A stretch of 64,000 nucleotides of DNA from Orenia marismortui DSM 5156 (GCF_000379025.1 NZ_KB900623.1:371327-435326), one strand, 5' to 3'. Shown: positions 53,801 to 63,363, counted from the stretch's first letter. Notes: generated from the sequence alone by a model not told the origin. A program made the numbers and translations.

Positions 53801-56800
53801 TTGGCGAATTTAACTAAATTAAAAGAGTTGAATTTATCCAATACATCAATTAAGGATTTAAGTAGATTATTTGATTTAAGATATATTGATGGCTTATATC
53901 AGTATAAACCAGATTATAAGGGTTTATTAGAAATCTTGCTTAACCTTGATATTACAGAGGTTAATATAAATGAAGACAAAAAGTCTGTAGAATTAAATAA
54001 GGTTAATGCTTTATCTAATTTGATTAATTTAGAAGAATTAAACCTTAGTTGGAATAAAATTAAAGATCTATCTGCTATAGAAGAATCAATTAACTTTGGA
54101 GCATTAATTAGCTTAAAAAAATTAAATCTTAGTGATAATGAAATTACTGACATAACTCCATTAAAAAGTTTAGCTAAGTTAAAAGAGTTTGAATTATTAG
54201 ATTTGCGTGCCAATGATCTTGAGCTCTCAAAAGAATCTACCACATTAAAAACAATTAATTATTTAGAGAGTAATGATATAAGAGTATTATATGATGGAGT
54301 ACAATTTACATCATGGTCAGTAATAGATTCTAAATTTGATAAAGAGTGGGACCAAAGAGGAGTACCAGTAATATTCTTAACAGACTTTACCTTTAAAGGG
54401 GCTAAGGGGACCAATAATGAAGCAACAGATTTGTTTTTTGATAGATTAGTTCATGGTATAGATAATGATGAAGTTAAAGTCGATGGAATTGTTACAGGTG
54501 ATAGATTGACTGTTAATGATATTACATTATATGGATGTAGTATTGCTAGTAAAGAGATAAGTGAGGGGGTAAGACTATTAGAAGAAAAGTTATCTGCACA
54601 TGATTTACTGAAATATCGAGATGATATTATTATAATTGCCAATGATCAGGGAAGCAAGATAGCAGAAGAATGTTTGAAAAATGGCAATGAAAATATTCAG
54701 AAGGTAATTAAATTACAGAAGGATAAAATAAATGAAGCTCCAGATCAGGAGATAAGACGAATAGTTAAAGAGATTGATAGCCGTATTTATTATTTAGATA
54801 TTCCAGTAAGCTACAATGGTAAATATGGCTTTGGTAATGAAAGTGAAGTCAAGATAAAGATTATTAAAGATTATGAGAGTCCTTCAATATATGAAGGTAT
54901 AATTAACTTTAAAACTGATTTAATCAAGGATAAAGAAAATAATATTGATGGTAAAGTAGGAGTATGGAGCACTACTGATAAAGCAGCAGATGACGATCCA
55001 ACTAGAATAGGTCTATCAGGTAAAAATATAATATTATTTTATCGTACTGATAATAACAAGAATTTAGCAATTATTAATTGGGAACTTTATAGTGGTGTTT
55101 CTAACGAATTTCCATTATTAGGGGGTAAGAAACCATATAGTTATGCAATAATGAGTAAAGGAAAGTCAAACCTTATGGATTACGTATGTCTAAAGGAAGT
55201 AACTGGGAAGAATGGAGAACATAAAAATTATGGCATATATGCGATAGATAATAATAATCTATTAAGCGAGAAATATGACCTAGCTGAAGATGAAATTGAA
55301 GACTTAACTCAAAATAAAAGGAATAATTTAGAGAATAGCTTAGCTAATATTACAGAAGATAACAAAAAAGTAATTACAAGAGGGTTAGAGCTAGTAGTAG
55401 GATATGTTTTTGAAGCATCTGATAATTTATATGAAGCAGGTCTTAGGTTATATAATAAGCCAGGTATTCATTTTGGGACTCACAAAACAATCATATCCGA
55501 TACACAAGCTATAATGGAGAAAGAAATTGATTATATTGGTAGAACTTATAATGGTCTCTATCCTGCTGGTACTACGATAACAGTTAAATATCCTGATTAT
55601 ATTGCTCCATATGATCCATACTGGTCTGGAGGTTTTAATTTTTCTAATTTTTTAATACCAGGTGAAGAAGTTGTTGCAGAAAAGGTTAGTGAAAATATGT
55701 ATGAGCTAAAAATTAAATTAGACTTTGCTAAAAATTTATTTATGAATTATGTTGAAAGAGGTAGTTTATTAAATATTGTTGCAAGAGGTCCAAGAGGATG
55801 TACAGTAAAAAGAGAAAAACTAGATTCTTCTGATGATAATCCAAGGAATTCTTTAAAACCAACTTTAAAAACAACTTCATTCAAAGGGCAATCATCTGAG
55901 CGAGCAAGGGTTAGATTGACTGCTATACCTAAGGAAGGTTGGGCGTTTGACCATTGGGAAGGTAGTGTTACTGGTTATGAAAATCCAATTATTATTAGCT
56001 TAGATAAAGAAAAAGATATAACAGCAGTGTTTGGAGAAAGATTAATCAAAGATAAGAATTTAGAAGAAGCAATTAGAGAAGAAATTAATAAGCCTGAAGG
56101 AATATTAACTAAAGAGGATTTAGAGCAGATAACTAAGTTAGAAGCAGAAGATTGTGAGATAAAGTCATTAGAAGGTCTAGAGTATCTTAAGAACCTAGAA
56201 CATTTGAATTTAAATAATAATGGAATATTAGACCCTAGTGTTGTCTGTTTATTAGAAGATTTAAAAACAGTAAATCTTAAGAATAATAAAATAAATGAAG
56301 CGATTTTTGCTAAAGAGATGAAGAGTTTGCAGGAGCTAGATCTTAGTAGTAACAACTTAAAAATACTTGATTTTGGAGGTGATGGTTCTGGCTCTGGAGG
56401 TGGACTTAAGTTTAGTAAAGCACCAAAAAATTTAAAATCACTGAAATTAGGTGATAATAAGATAACAGATATAGATAGTTTGTTTAGAGAATTAAATGAC
56501 TTAGGTAATTTACAACTTCTCGATCTAAGTGGAAATTTAATAAATAGTATAAGTAATATAGTAGAATATTCTGATAGAATGGAAGAAACACTAAGAGAAT
56601 TGAATCTAAGTAACAATCAATTAAGTGATATAGGTGCTGTATCAAATTTTAGGAGTTTAGAGGTTTTAAATTTAAATAACAATAATATCAAAGAAATTGA
56701 TCCAGTGAAAAAGTTAGATAATATAATTACTTTGGAATTAGCTAGTAATGATTTAACTCATATAACTGCTATTAGAAATTTAGAGAAGTTAAAGAATCTA

Positions 56801-59800
56801 AACTTATGGAATAATAAGATAGAAGAGGTTAGAGGATTACCTGATTTAAAGTTTGCAGATAATATAAATCTAAGTCAAAATTTAATCAGGAAGTTAGAAG
56901 GGGTATCTAGGCTAGGGAATGTAAAGAACTTAGATCTAAGTAGTAATAAGATTAAAGATATAAGTTCGATTTCAGACTTAGGTAATGTAGAGAATATAGA
57001 TTTAGGTAATAATGAAATAGAAGATATAAGTTCTCTATCAGAGGTTGGTAGTATTGAGAATTTAAATCTTAGCGATAACCAGATAAAAGATATAGAGGCA
57101 TTAGAAGATATAGATGGCTTGCAAGAGGTGGAACTTGGTAATAATGAATTTGAACTAATTGACCCTGAAATAGAAAAGATATTAAAAAGATTAACAGATA
57201 ATGAAAATGTAAAGGTTGATTTTTCAGGTGGAATATATTTATCAATTGATGTAGAGGGACCAGGTTATGTAATAAAAAATCCTGGAGAAGATAGTTATAA
57301 GAAAGGAACAAGAGTTACCTTAGTAGCTAAAACGGTAAATGGATGGGAATTTGATCATTGGGAAGGCGATTTATCAGGAAATGAAAGAGTAAGAACAATT
57401 GTTATGGATGAGGAAAAGAGAGTAAAAGCTGTATTTAAGCAAGAAAAATATAGTTTTGAGTTAAGGGTTAAAGGTAAGGGAACAGTAACTAAGAGTTTAG
57501 ATAAAGAAGAGTATGAGTATGGTGATTTTATAACTCTAAATGCAATAGCTGAAGAGGGATGGCAATTAGACCACTGGGAAGGATTAGTTGGTACAGCCCT
57601 AAATCCTACAGTTTCAATGGATGGAGACAAGGTAATAGCAGCAGTATTTTTACCTTTATATACATTGGAAAGTAATGTTGAAGGTCGGGGTGAGTTAATA
57701 GTATATCCGCAAAAAGATAGTTATAGGGAAGGTGAAGAGGTAACTTTAATTGCTGAACCAAAAGAGGGTTGGATATTCAATTATTGGTCAGGAAATGCTA
57801 CTGGAGATAGCAAGAGAAAAAAAATCACTATGGATGAAAATAAAAAGATAACAGCAGTATTTGGTTCATTAGATATATCTAGATTAAATACTAATATCAA
57901 AGGAAAAGGTACAATATCAATAGCTGAAAAATCAATCAAAACAATCTATGAAGCAGGAGATATAGTAGAATTAATAGCCAAACCGGAAGTTGGTTATCGA
58001 TTTGATCATTGGGAAGGGGCGATATCAGGAAGTAAAAGAGAAGCGAAACTTACTCTTAGCAGTGAAGAGCAGGAATTAACAGCAGTATTTACTAAAGAAG
58101 AATATGATCTTAGTCTCGATATAGAAGGAGAAGGAATAGTTGAAAAATCTATAGATCAGAAAAGATATCCTTATGGAGCTAAGGTGAAATTAACGGCAAA
58201 AGCAGAAGAAGGTTGGCGGTTTAGTCATTGGACAGGAGATATCAAAACTGATGAGAAATTAAATGTACCTGAATTTATAGTAAGTTTTGATAGAGATAGA
58301 GAAATAAAAGCAGTATTTGTACCAACCGATGAGTTGTTCACCTTAGATATAAGTACTGAAGGTGATGGTGAAATAATTACTACTCCTAAAAAAGAAAAGT
58401 ACCTCGAGGGAAGTGAAGTCAAATTAGTAGCAGAATCCAAAGAAGGTTGGACATTTAAAGAATGGTCAGGAGATATAGAAGGGAATCAAAGAGAAAGAGT
58501 CATTACAGTAACTGAGAATAAAGAAATTAAAGCTATCTTTGTTCCTTTAGATATAAATATAGAAGGTAATGGAGATATAGATTTAGAAAGTACAGCTGTG
58601 AAGGAAGTAATCAAATTAACAGCTACTCCAGAATTAGGATGGGTTTTTGACCATTGGGAAGGAGCCTTATCAGGATCTGAAATAAGTCAAGAGTTAGCAA
58701 TAAATGAGCCAAAGGAAGTAACAGCAGTATTTGTGAATGATAAATATAGTCTCAATTTAAATGTTGAGGGTGAGGGTCTGATAGAGAAAGATACTAATCA
58801 CGAATATTATGCTACTGGGGCTTTGGTAACTTTATCTGCAAAGTCTAAAGAAGGTTGGGTATTTGATCATTGGGAAGGTAACTTTGATGAAGATAATGCT
58901 ACAGCTGCTGGTTCCAAATTGAAGTTAAGGATGGATGAAGATAAGAATATAACTGCAGTATTTAAGGAAATAAAGAATATCAATATAGAAACAGAAGGTA
59001 GTGGAATAGTAAGAACAAAGGGAATTACTCATGAAGAAGGAATAAAAGTGACCTTCTTAGCAGTTGCTAAAGGTAGTTGGAATTTTGATCATTGGGAAGG
59101 GGATATAGGAGATAATGATCCTAATCAAGAAGAGATTACTCTTCCTATTGATGAACAAAGAGATATAAAGGCAATATTTGTACCTATTTATCCACTAAAT
59201 ATAGTAGTTGAAGGTCAAGGAAGTATAGAAGTGCCAGAAGGTGATTTCCAATTAGATGGCTGTGATTTTTATAATCAGGGAAGAGAAATAACTGTAATAG
59301 CTACAGCTAAACCAGGATGGAAATTTGACCATTGGGAAGATGGTTTATCAGGAAATCAAAAAGAAGAGAAGCTTATAATCGATGAAGAAAAGAAAGTAGT
59401 TGCAGTATTTAAAGAGGAAGAATATAGCCTTAACCTAACAACTACAGGAGAAGGAACTATAGAACAAGATATTCAAAAAGATAAGTATTTATATGGAGAT
59501 GAAGTAAGATTAACAGTATTAAGGAAAGAAGGGTGGAATTTTGATCATTGGGAAGGAGATATAGATTCAGAAAATATAAATGAAGAAGAAATTGTTATAT
59601 CTTTTACTCAAAATATGAATTTAACAGCTATATTTGTACCAGTGTACTCATTAGATATAAAAGTTGAAGGTCAAGGAAGCATTAACAAATCCTTGAAAGC
59701 AGATATCGTAGAAAATGAAAAGAATCTTTATAATCAAGGTAAGAAAGTAACATTTACAGCTATATCAGAACCTGGATGGGGATTTGACCATTGGGAAGGC

Positions 59801-61924
59801 GATTTATCTGGAGATAACCCTAACTTAAGTGTTTCTATAGATAAAGATACAAGTATAACAGCGGTATTTGTGCCTATTTATCCATTAAATATAGTGGTTG
59901 AAGGGCAAGGAAGTGTAGAAACTACAGAAGCTGATTTCCAATTAGATGGTTTAGATTTTTATGAGCAAGGAAAAGAAGTAACTGTAATAGCTACAGCTAA
60001 GCCAGGATGGAAATTTGACCATTGGGAAGACAGTTTATCAGGAAACCAAAAAGAAGAGAACCTTATAATCGATGAAGAAAAGAGAGTAGTTGCAGTATTT
60101 ATAGAGGAAGAATATAGTCTTAATCTAACAACTACAGGAGAAGGAACTATAGAACAAGATATTCAAAAAGATAAGTATCTATATGGAGATAAAGTAAGGT
60201 TAACAGCATCAAGGAAAGAGGGTTGGAAATTTGATCATTGGGAAGGAGATATAGGAGGAGATGATCCTAACCCAATAATTACAATGAATGATGATAAAAA
60301 TATAAAAGCAGTCTTTGTACCTATTTATCAATTAAATATAGAGGCTGAAGGGCAAGGAAGTGTAGAAGTTCCAGAAGCTGATTTTGAATTAGATGGTTAT
60401 AAGTTTTATGAAAAAGGAAGAGAATTATCTTTGGTAGCTACAGCTAAGCTAGGATGGGTATTTGACCATTGGGAAGGAGATATATCTGGAGATAACCCTA
60501 ACTTAAGTGTTTCTATAGATAAAGATATAAATATAAAAGCAGTATTTGTGCCACTACACAGAGTAAATATCTTAACTGAAGGAGAAGGAACGGTTGTCAA
60601 ATCACCTAAAGCAATATTTAATGAAAATGATCAAGCTGCATATAAAGAAGGGGCTGAAGTAAAATTAATACTTAAAGCAGAGCAAGGATGGATTTTTGAT
60701 CATTGGGAAGGAGATTTATCTGGAACTGATCCTAATCCTAATCCAATAGTTTCTATAGATGAAGATAAAGACATAAAGGCTATATTTGTACCATTGCACA
60801 GAGTAAAGATCACAACTGAGGGAGAAGGAACAGTTGTCAAATCACCTGAAGCAATACTTAATGAAAATGATCAAGAATTATATAAAGATGAGACTGAACT
60901 AATATTGACAGCTAAGGCAGAATCAAGGTGGGAATTTGACCATTGGGAAGGGGATATTTCAGGAACTAGTAAGGATGTTACAATAAAAATAGATAGTGAT
61001 AAGGAAATAAATGCAGTGTTTGTTCCTACTTATCATTCTTTAACTATAGCGACTGAAGGTCCTGGTACTGTAGAAGTAAACCCCCAACCAGATAAAATAG
61101 AAGATGGTCAGAAATATTATCAAATTGGAACTAAGATTACCTTAAGAGCAATTCCAGATCCTGAGTTGAAAGGTGTTGATTTGGATCATTGGGAAGGACT
61201 AACTGAAGAAGGAGCTGAAGTTAGTTTTGTTATAGATGATGATATGAATATTAAAGGGATATTCAATATTGTTTTTAAAAATGAACTTTTTGAAGAGAAG
61301 GTTAGAGAAGCAATTAATAAAGACACTGGAGTTATTGACAAAAGTGATCTAGAGCAAATAACAGAATTAAATGTAGAAAACTGTGAGATAAGGACTCACC
61401 AATGGAGAAGAACTGACTACGAAATAATTGAAGATATGATCAATTTAACTAACTTAGATATATCTAATAATTCTCTTCAAAGGGAGATGAGACTTAGTAA
61501 AATTACTAAGCTTAAAGTATTAGATTGTTCAAGTAATTTTCTATGGAACTTTGAGATAGAAGAACAGTTAGAAGATTTAGAAGAAGTAGATGCCTCAGAT
61601 AACCAGTTATTATTGATAGGTGAATTAGTAGAAAAGGCACCTAATTTAATTAGATTAGATCTTTCAAATCAAAGATTTAACTATTATTCAGCTCTTCTTG
61701 AAGATATAGACGAATTAGCTTCATTAAAAAAATTAAAAGAATTAGATCTTTCGAAGAACGGGATTGTACATGGTCTTGGAAGTGATGGCTATGAAGGAAT
61801 AAGTTATTTATTAGAACTGCCCAATTTAACTAAATTATGGATTGATATTAACGACTTTACAGATGAATATGATCGACAAGTACTTGATGAATTGGAGTCT
61901 AGAGGAGTATTGATTAATCCTTGA
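50828..61924 (+). CDS. Giant modular lipoprotein (3,698 residues)
   Basis: A lipoprotein (lipobox LVAC, Cys25). From N- to C-terminus I see a carboxypeptidase-regulatory-like beta domain (about 33-100), a second one (about 125-200), a beta-rich stretch, a Vps62/DUF946-like domain (about 494-850: YAPILAYPEDEEYAPV, HYYLNYHFFYN, SIAKGSHALYPVPGHY), LRR block 1 (about 930-1155) and a degenerate alpha/beta-hydrolase-like region (about 1160-1355). After another beta region come one InlB-type repeat (about 1685), LRR block 2 (1738-2130), eighteen consecutive InlB-type repeats (2135-3481, core GWxFDHWEG) and LRR block 3 (3483-3698). It is probably displayed at the cell surface and binds ligands. The reading frame is intact. 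GAGGAG site before ATG. Adhesion is inference. Confidence 0.85.
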   Translation: MKISKRNVYILVLLIVSLSMILVACSSDKSNKGEYNVSGTVYDDEGTGLNDVKIKFTTEFSAGKGADLGIATTDQKGRFTKTGLVGAVKVTPVKKGYSFESKVVTETTELVFGKDPNDDTNQEENKNLIIRVIDAKTAEEVTEVSVELINDEIDYSKIKTTDSVGELEFKNLDPGTYSLSLKKAGYIDQTIEIKLEDDTSKEIELVKEVSEATVDQNTDQISNGIWTIGLSDQAKQLLDGVNISIEKSEDNLKETLLTRYEGGNKTLFDSQTEEIVGQVYSFKVRGEISSTEQPLSLNFKRDLTKDIRSLNNNLNAFNIQSNSSRDYTVDYSMIIVIKDNYGKILNIYRVNYVNDNSTNNQEVKISLKDLDDIGELEAKMYLVQSASDEQEYQKFEVLDSEDGKIIKANIKGQARYEVVKKEIEEETEKEDDDGIKDSGDMSATNNTIKIVNEDVGNGVCTVKIYNKTDLLLWEQDIFINDIDINNLSQSPSKLAQQYAPILAYPEDEEYAPVPMDYLIPDGRNSILEGDIGKDLSEIEFNIQREVIEGYSDQIIDKVSYDTLGAYMSYNGHKRSYINLGVSGFKTDSQVHPLRHATGSIENATIYYSFIKRGENHYYLNYHFFYNFDPKGGSSEEPATAGHVFDRESMSIVLDGNLKPESIVFGAHLSGQEMSLLNENGDKEITWDGEPGGRVKIPWDEVFKYEYDEDKEKIHPIVSIAKGSHALYPVPGHYLCIAKKVLPLKEPAGDSLNENTLFKVSEEDKENNKWQRVLFPAETNPENGKDYNLKALNLDQLSSHGANSPLLFSGAWVDVLGGAFSTNAKFPPFTEREKDITSWTGNAYSGEGELSFMEMIPDYSKELMKLLDVHVNLNLDKVDIFYQPEKRIVKDMTVHLSEYFKDAAMYETTAGEAKVAIGEKFLPTQAKTIKYIDASNIAVIDGFEGFQYFTELEKLNLGSWHDEEGNLLNINGPVKEVGGEPINLNIVRNLSPLANLTKLKELNLSNTSIKDLSRLFDLRYIDGLYQYKPDYKGLLEILLNLDITEVNINEDKKSVELNKVNALSNLINLEELNLSWNKIKDLSAIEESINFGALISLKKLNLSDNEITDITPLKSLAKLKEFELLDLRANDLELSKESTTLKTINYLESNDIRVLYDGVQFTSWSVIDSKFDKEWDQRGVPVIFLTDFTFKGAKGTNNEATDLFFDRLVHGIDNDEVKVDGIVTGDRLTVNDITLYGCSIASKEISEGVRLLEEKLSAHDLLKYRDDIIIIANDQGSKIAEECLKNGNENIQKVIKLQKDKINEAPDQEIRRIVKEIDSRIYYLDIPVSYNGKYGFGNESEVKIKIIKDYESPSIYEGIINFKTDLIKDKENNIDGKVGVWSTTDKAADDDPTRIGLSGKNIILFYRTDNNKNLAIINWELYSGVSNEFPLLGGKKPYSYAIMSKGKSNLMDYVCLKEVTGKNGEHKNYGIYAIDNNNLLSEKYDLAEDEIEDLTQNKRNNLENSLANITEDNKKVITRGLELVVGYVFEASDNLYEAGLRLYNKPGIHFGTHKTIISDTQAIMEKEIDYIGRTYNGLYPAGTTITVKYPDYIAPYDPYWSGGFNFSNFLIPGEEVVAEKVSENMYELKIKLDFAKNLFMNYVERGSLLNIVARGPRGCTVKREKLDSSDDNPRNSLKPTLKTTSFKGQSSERARVRLTAIPKEGWAFDHWEGSVTGYENPIIISLDKEKDITAVFGERLIKDKNLEEAIREEINKPEGILTKEDLEQITKLEAEDCEIKSLEGLEYLKNLEHLNLNNNGILDPSVVCLLEDLKTVNLKNNKINEAIFAKEMKSLQELDLSSNNLKILDFGGDGSGSGGGLKFSKAPKNLKSLKLGDNKITDIDSLFRELNDLGNLQLLDLSGNLINSISNIVEYSDRMEETLRELNLSNNQLSDIGAVSNFRSLEVLNLNNNNIKEIDPVKKLDNIITLELASNDLTHITAIRNLEKLKNLNLWNNKIEEVRGLPDLKFADNINLSQNLIRKLEGVSRLGNVKNLDLSSNKIKDISSISDLGNVENIDLGNNEIEDISSLSEVGSIENLNLSDNQIKDIEALEDIDGLQEVELGNNEFELIDPEIEKILKRLTDNENVKVDFSGGIYLSIDVEGPGYVIKNPGEDSYKKGTRVTLVAKTVNGWEFDHWEGDLSGNERVRTIVMDEEKRVKAVFKQEKYSFELRVKGKGTVTKSLDKEEYEYGDFITLNAIAEEGWQLDHWEGLVGTALNPTVSMDGDKVIAAVFLPLYTLESNVEGRGELIVYPQKDSYREGEEVTLIAEPKEGWIFNYWSGNATGDSKRKKITMDENKKITAVFGSLDISRLNTNIKGKGTISIAEKSIKTIYEAGDIVELIAKPEVGYRFDHWEGAISGSKREAKLTLSSEEQELTAVFTKEEYDLSLDIEGEGIVEKSIDQKRYPYGAKVKLTAKAEEGWRFSHWTGDIKTDEKLNVPEFIVSFDRDREIKAVFVPTDELFTLDISTEGDGEIITTPKKEKYLEGSEVKLVAESKEGWTFKEWSGDIEGNQRERVITVTENKEIKAIFVPLDINIEGNGDIDLESTAVKEVIKLTATPELGWVFDHWEGALSGSEISQELAINEPKEVTAVFVNDKYSLNLNVEGEGLIEKDTNHEYYATGALVTLSAKSKEGWVFDHWEGNFDEDNATAAGSKLKLRMDEDKNITAVFKEIKNINIETEGSGIVRTKGITHEEGIKVTFLAVAKGSWNFDHWEGDIGDNDPNQEEITLPIDEQRDIKAIFVPIYPLNIVVEGQGSIEVPEGDFQLDGCDFYNQGREITVIATAKPGWKFDHWEDGLSGNQKEEKLIIDEEKKVVAVFKEEEYSLNLTTTGEGTIEQDIQKDKYLYGDEVRLTVLRKEGWNFDHWEGDIDSENINEEEIVISFTQNMNLTAIFVPVYSLDIKVEGQGSINKSLKADIVENEKNLYNQGKKVTFTAISEPGWGFDHWEGDLSGDNPNLSVSIDKDTSITAVFVPIYPLNIVVEGQGSVETTEADFQLDGLDFYEQGKEVTVIATAKPGWKFDHWEDSLSGNQKEENLIIDEEKRVVAVFIEEEYSLNLTTTGEGTIEQDIQKDKYLYGDKVRLTASRKEGWKFDHWEGDIGGDDPNPIITMNDDKNIKAVFVPIYQLNIEAEGQGSVEVPEADFELDGYKFYEKGRELSLVATAKLGWVFDHWEGDISGDNPNLSVSIDKDINIKAVFVPLHRVNILTEGEGTVVKSPKAIFNENDQAAYKEGAEVKLILKAEQGWIFDHWEGDLSGTDPNPNPIVSIDEDKDIKAIFVPLHRVKITTEGEGTVVKSPEAILNENDQELYKDETELILTAKAESRWEFDHWEGDISGTSKDVTIKIDSDKEINAVFVPTYHSLTIATEGPGTVEVNPQPDKIEDGQKYYQIGTKITLRAIPDPELKGVDLDHWEGLTEEGAEVSFVIDDDMNIKGIFNIVFKNELFEEKVREAINKDTGVIDKSDLEQITELNVENCEIRTHQWRRTDYEIIEDMINLTNLDISNNSLQREMRLSKITKLKVLDCSSNFLWNFEIEEQLEDLEEVDASDNQLLLIGELVEKAPNLIRLDLSNQRFNYYSALLEDIDELASLKKLKELDLSKNGIVHGLGSDGYEGISYLLELPNLTKLWIDINDFTDEYDRQVLDELESRGVLINP
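57227..61269 (+). repeat. Eighteen consecutive InlB-type beta repeats within the giant gene
   Basis: Units of about 65-80 codons, each with the pattern EGxGxV, a basic/acidic linker, VxLxAxxxxGWxFDHWEGD, and a Dx(D/E)KxIxAVF end. A nineteenth unit lies apart at 55880-56035. Units 11-13 and 14-16 are a recent internal duplication (59183-59872 and 59873-60550). Confidence 0.9.
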
Positions 61925-61958
61925 TTTTAATTATTGAATAAGGAAACAATAGAAGAAT

Positions 61959-62003
61959 AAACATATTAAGGTGGTCGATAATTAGACCACCTTAATATGT
62001 TTA
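61959..62003. terminator. Perfect inverted repeat after the giant gene
   Basis: An 18-base-pair stem, AAACATATTAAGGTGGTC against its complement, with a 9-base loop. There is no long T run on the plus strand, but it is the likely end of the surface operon. Confidence 0.7.
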
Positions 62004-62257
62004 TAAAGTAAAAATACATTTTTTATAAAAAATATTTAATGTTAATAATTATAGTATAGAAACCAAAAAAAGATATAATTCAAAATCTTTTTTGATACAG
62101 ACTAAAACCTGACTAAGTTCTGTCTGAAACCTTCAATAATCTTTAGTCTGCTTTTGTCTGTGTCTAAATTTTTTAGTATTGATTTTAATATAAAGAACAT
62201 TAATTCAATCTATATAATAGGGAAATAAAAATTTTCAAAATAAATTCAAAATAACAT

Positions 62258-62292
62258 TTGTATTTTTATACTCTTTTATGTATAATTATAAA
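62258..62292 (+). promoter_or_regulatory. arg promoter with two candidate ARG boxes
   Basis: TTGTAT and TATAAT with 17-base spacing. Two 14-base ARG-box-like words, TGTATTTTTATACT (62259) and TGTATAATTATAAA (62279), overlap the -35 and -10 and are 20 bases apart, the normal distance for ArgR/AhrC. The sequence 62004-62257 before it contains GTCTG repeats but no gene. Confidence 0.55.
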
Positions 62293-62328
62293 CAAAATAG
62301 TGTACGTATATTAAGGAGGAGTTCTAGT

Positions 62329-63363
62329 ATGAAGGTAAGTATAATAGGTTCTACAGGATATACTGGTATGGAATTAGTAAGATTATTATCTAAACATCCT
62401 AAGGTTGAATTAAAAATATTAACTTCTCGGAGCTTTGCTGGAGAAGATATATCAGATATATACCCCAACTTAAGGGGAAAGGTAGATATTAAATGTGAAA
62501 AGCTAGATCTTAATAAATTAGCAGCTAGTTCAGATTTTGTTTATACTGCTCTACCACATGGAGTATCTATGGAGGTAGTACCTGAATTAGTTGATAGGGG
62601 TCTTAAAGTAATTGATTTAAGTGGTGATTATCGTTATAATAATTTAAAAACTTACGAAGACTGGTATAAACCTCATCTGAGTCCTAGTTTATTAGAAAAA
62701 GCTGTTTACGGGTTGCCAGAATTAAATAGATCAAAGATTAAAGCTAGTGGATTAGTTGCTAATCCAGGCTGTTATCCTACAGCATCAATTTTAGCTTTAG
62801 CTCCATTAGTGGCTAATGATTTAATTAGTAGGGATAATATTATTATTGATGCTAAGTCTGGAACTAGTGGTGCAGGAAGAAAATTATCTTTAGCAAATCA
62901 TTTCTGTGAGGTTAATAATAATTTTAAAGCATATAAAGTTGCTAATCATAGACATACTTCAGAGATAGAGGAAAAATTAACTTTGGTAGGTGGAGAAGAT
63001 ATTAATTTATCTTTTACTCCACATTTATTACCAATAAATCGAGGGATTTTGGCAACCATTTATGCCAATCTAGAAGAAAATTTAGATACTGCTGAGATAT
63101 TAGAATATTATCAGGATTATTATAAAAAGGAAGCCTTTATAAGGATTATGGAAGAAGGAATCTTACCTGAAATTAAGAATGTAGCTGGATCAAACTATTG
63201 TGATATTGGTTTCAAGGTAGATAAAAGAACAGGTCGGATTATAGTTATCTCAGCTATTGATAATTTAATCAAAGGTTCAGCTGGTCAAGCAATTCATAAT
63301 TTAAATATAATGGCTGGCTGGGATGAGAGTCTGGGGTTAGAAGATTTATCTCTATATTTATAA
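62329..63363 (+). CDS. argC: N-acetyl-gamma-glutamyl-phosphate reductase
   Basis: Reduces N-acetylglutamyl phosphate to the semialdehyde in arginine synthesis. The 344-residue sequence has the NADP-binding start MKVSIIGSTGYTGMELVRLL, YTALPHGVSM, catalytic Cys148 in ANPGCYPTAS and the KSGTSGAGR and HRHTSEIEE motifs. ATG 62329 follows AAGGAGGAG; the in-frame extension from 62278 runs through the promoter. argJ follows, as in most Firmicute arg operons. Confidence 0.95.
   Translation: MKVSIIGSTGYTGMELVRLLSKHPKVELKILTSRSFAGEDISDIYPNLRGKVDIKCEKLDLNKLAASSDFVYTALPHGVSMEVVPELVDRGLKVIDLSGDYRYNNLKTYEDWYKPHLSPSLLEKAVYGLPELNRSKIKASGLVANPGCYPTASILALAPLVANDLISRDNIIIDAKSGTSGAGRKLSLANHFCEVNNNFKAYKVANHRHTSEIEEKLTLVGGEDINLSFTPHLLPINRGILATIYANLEENLDTAEILEYYQDYYKKEAFIRIMEEGILPEIKNVAGSNYCDIGFKVDKRTGRIIVISAIDNLIKGSAGQAIHNLNIMAGWDESLGLEDLSLYL

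Noticed and set aside
55975-56616. 213-residue minus-strand frame within the giant gene
   Set aside because: It is a Leu/Ser-rich shadow of the LRR block on the other strand; no start site or family features.
57227-61269. Regularly spaced repeats that could suggest a CRISPR-like array
   Set aside because: The repeats are coding, of 65-80 codons, diverged and in frame; they are protein repeats.
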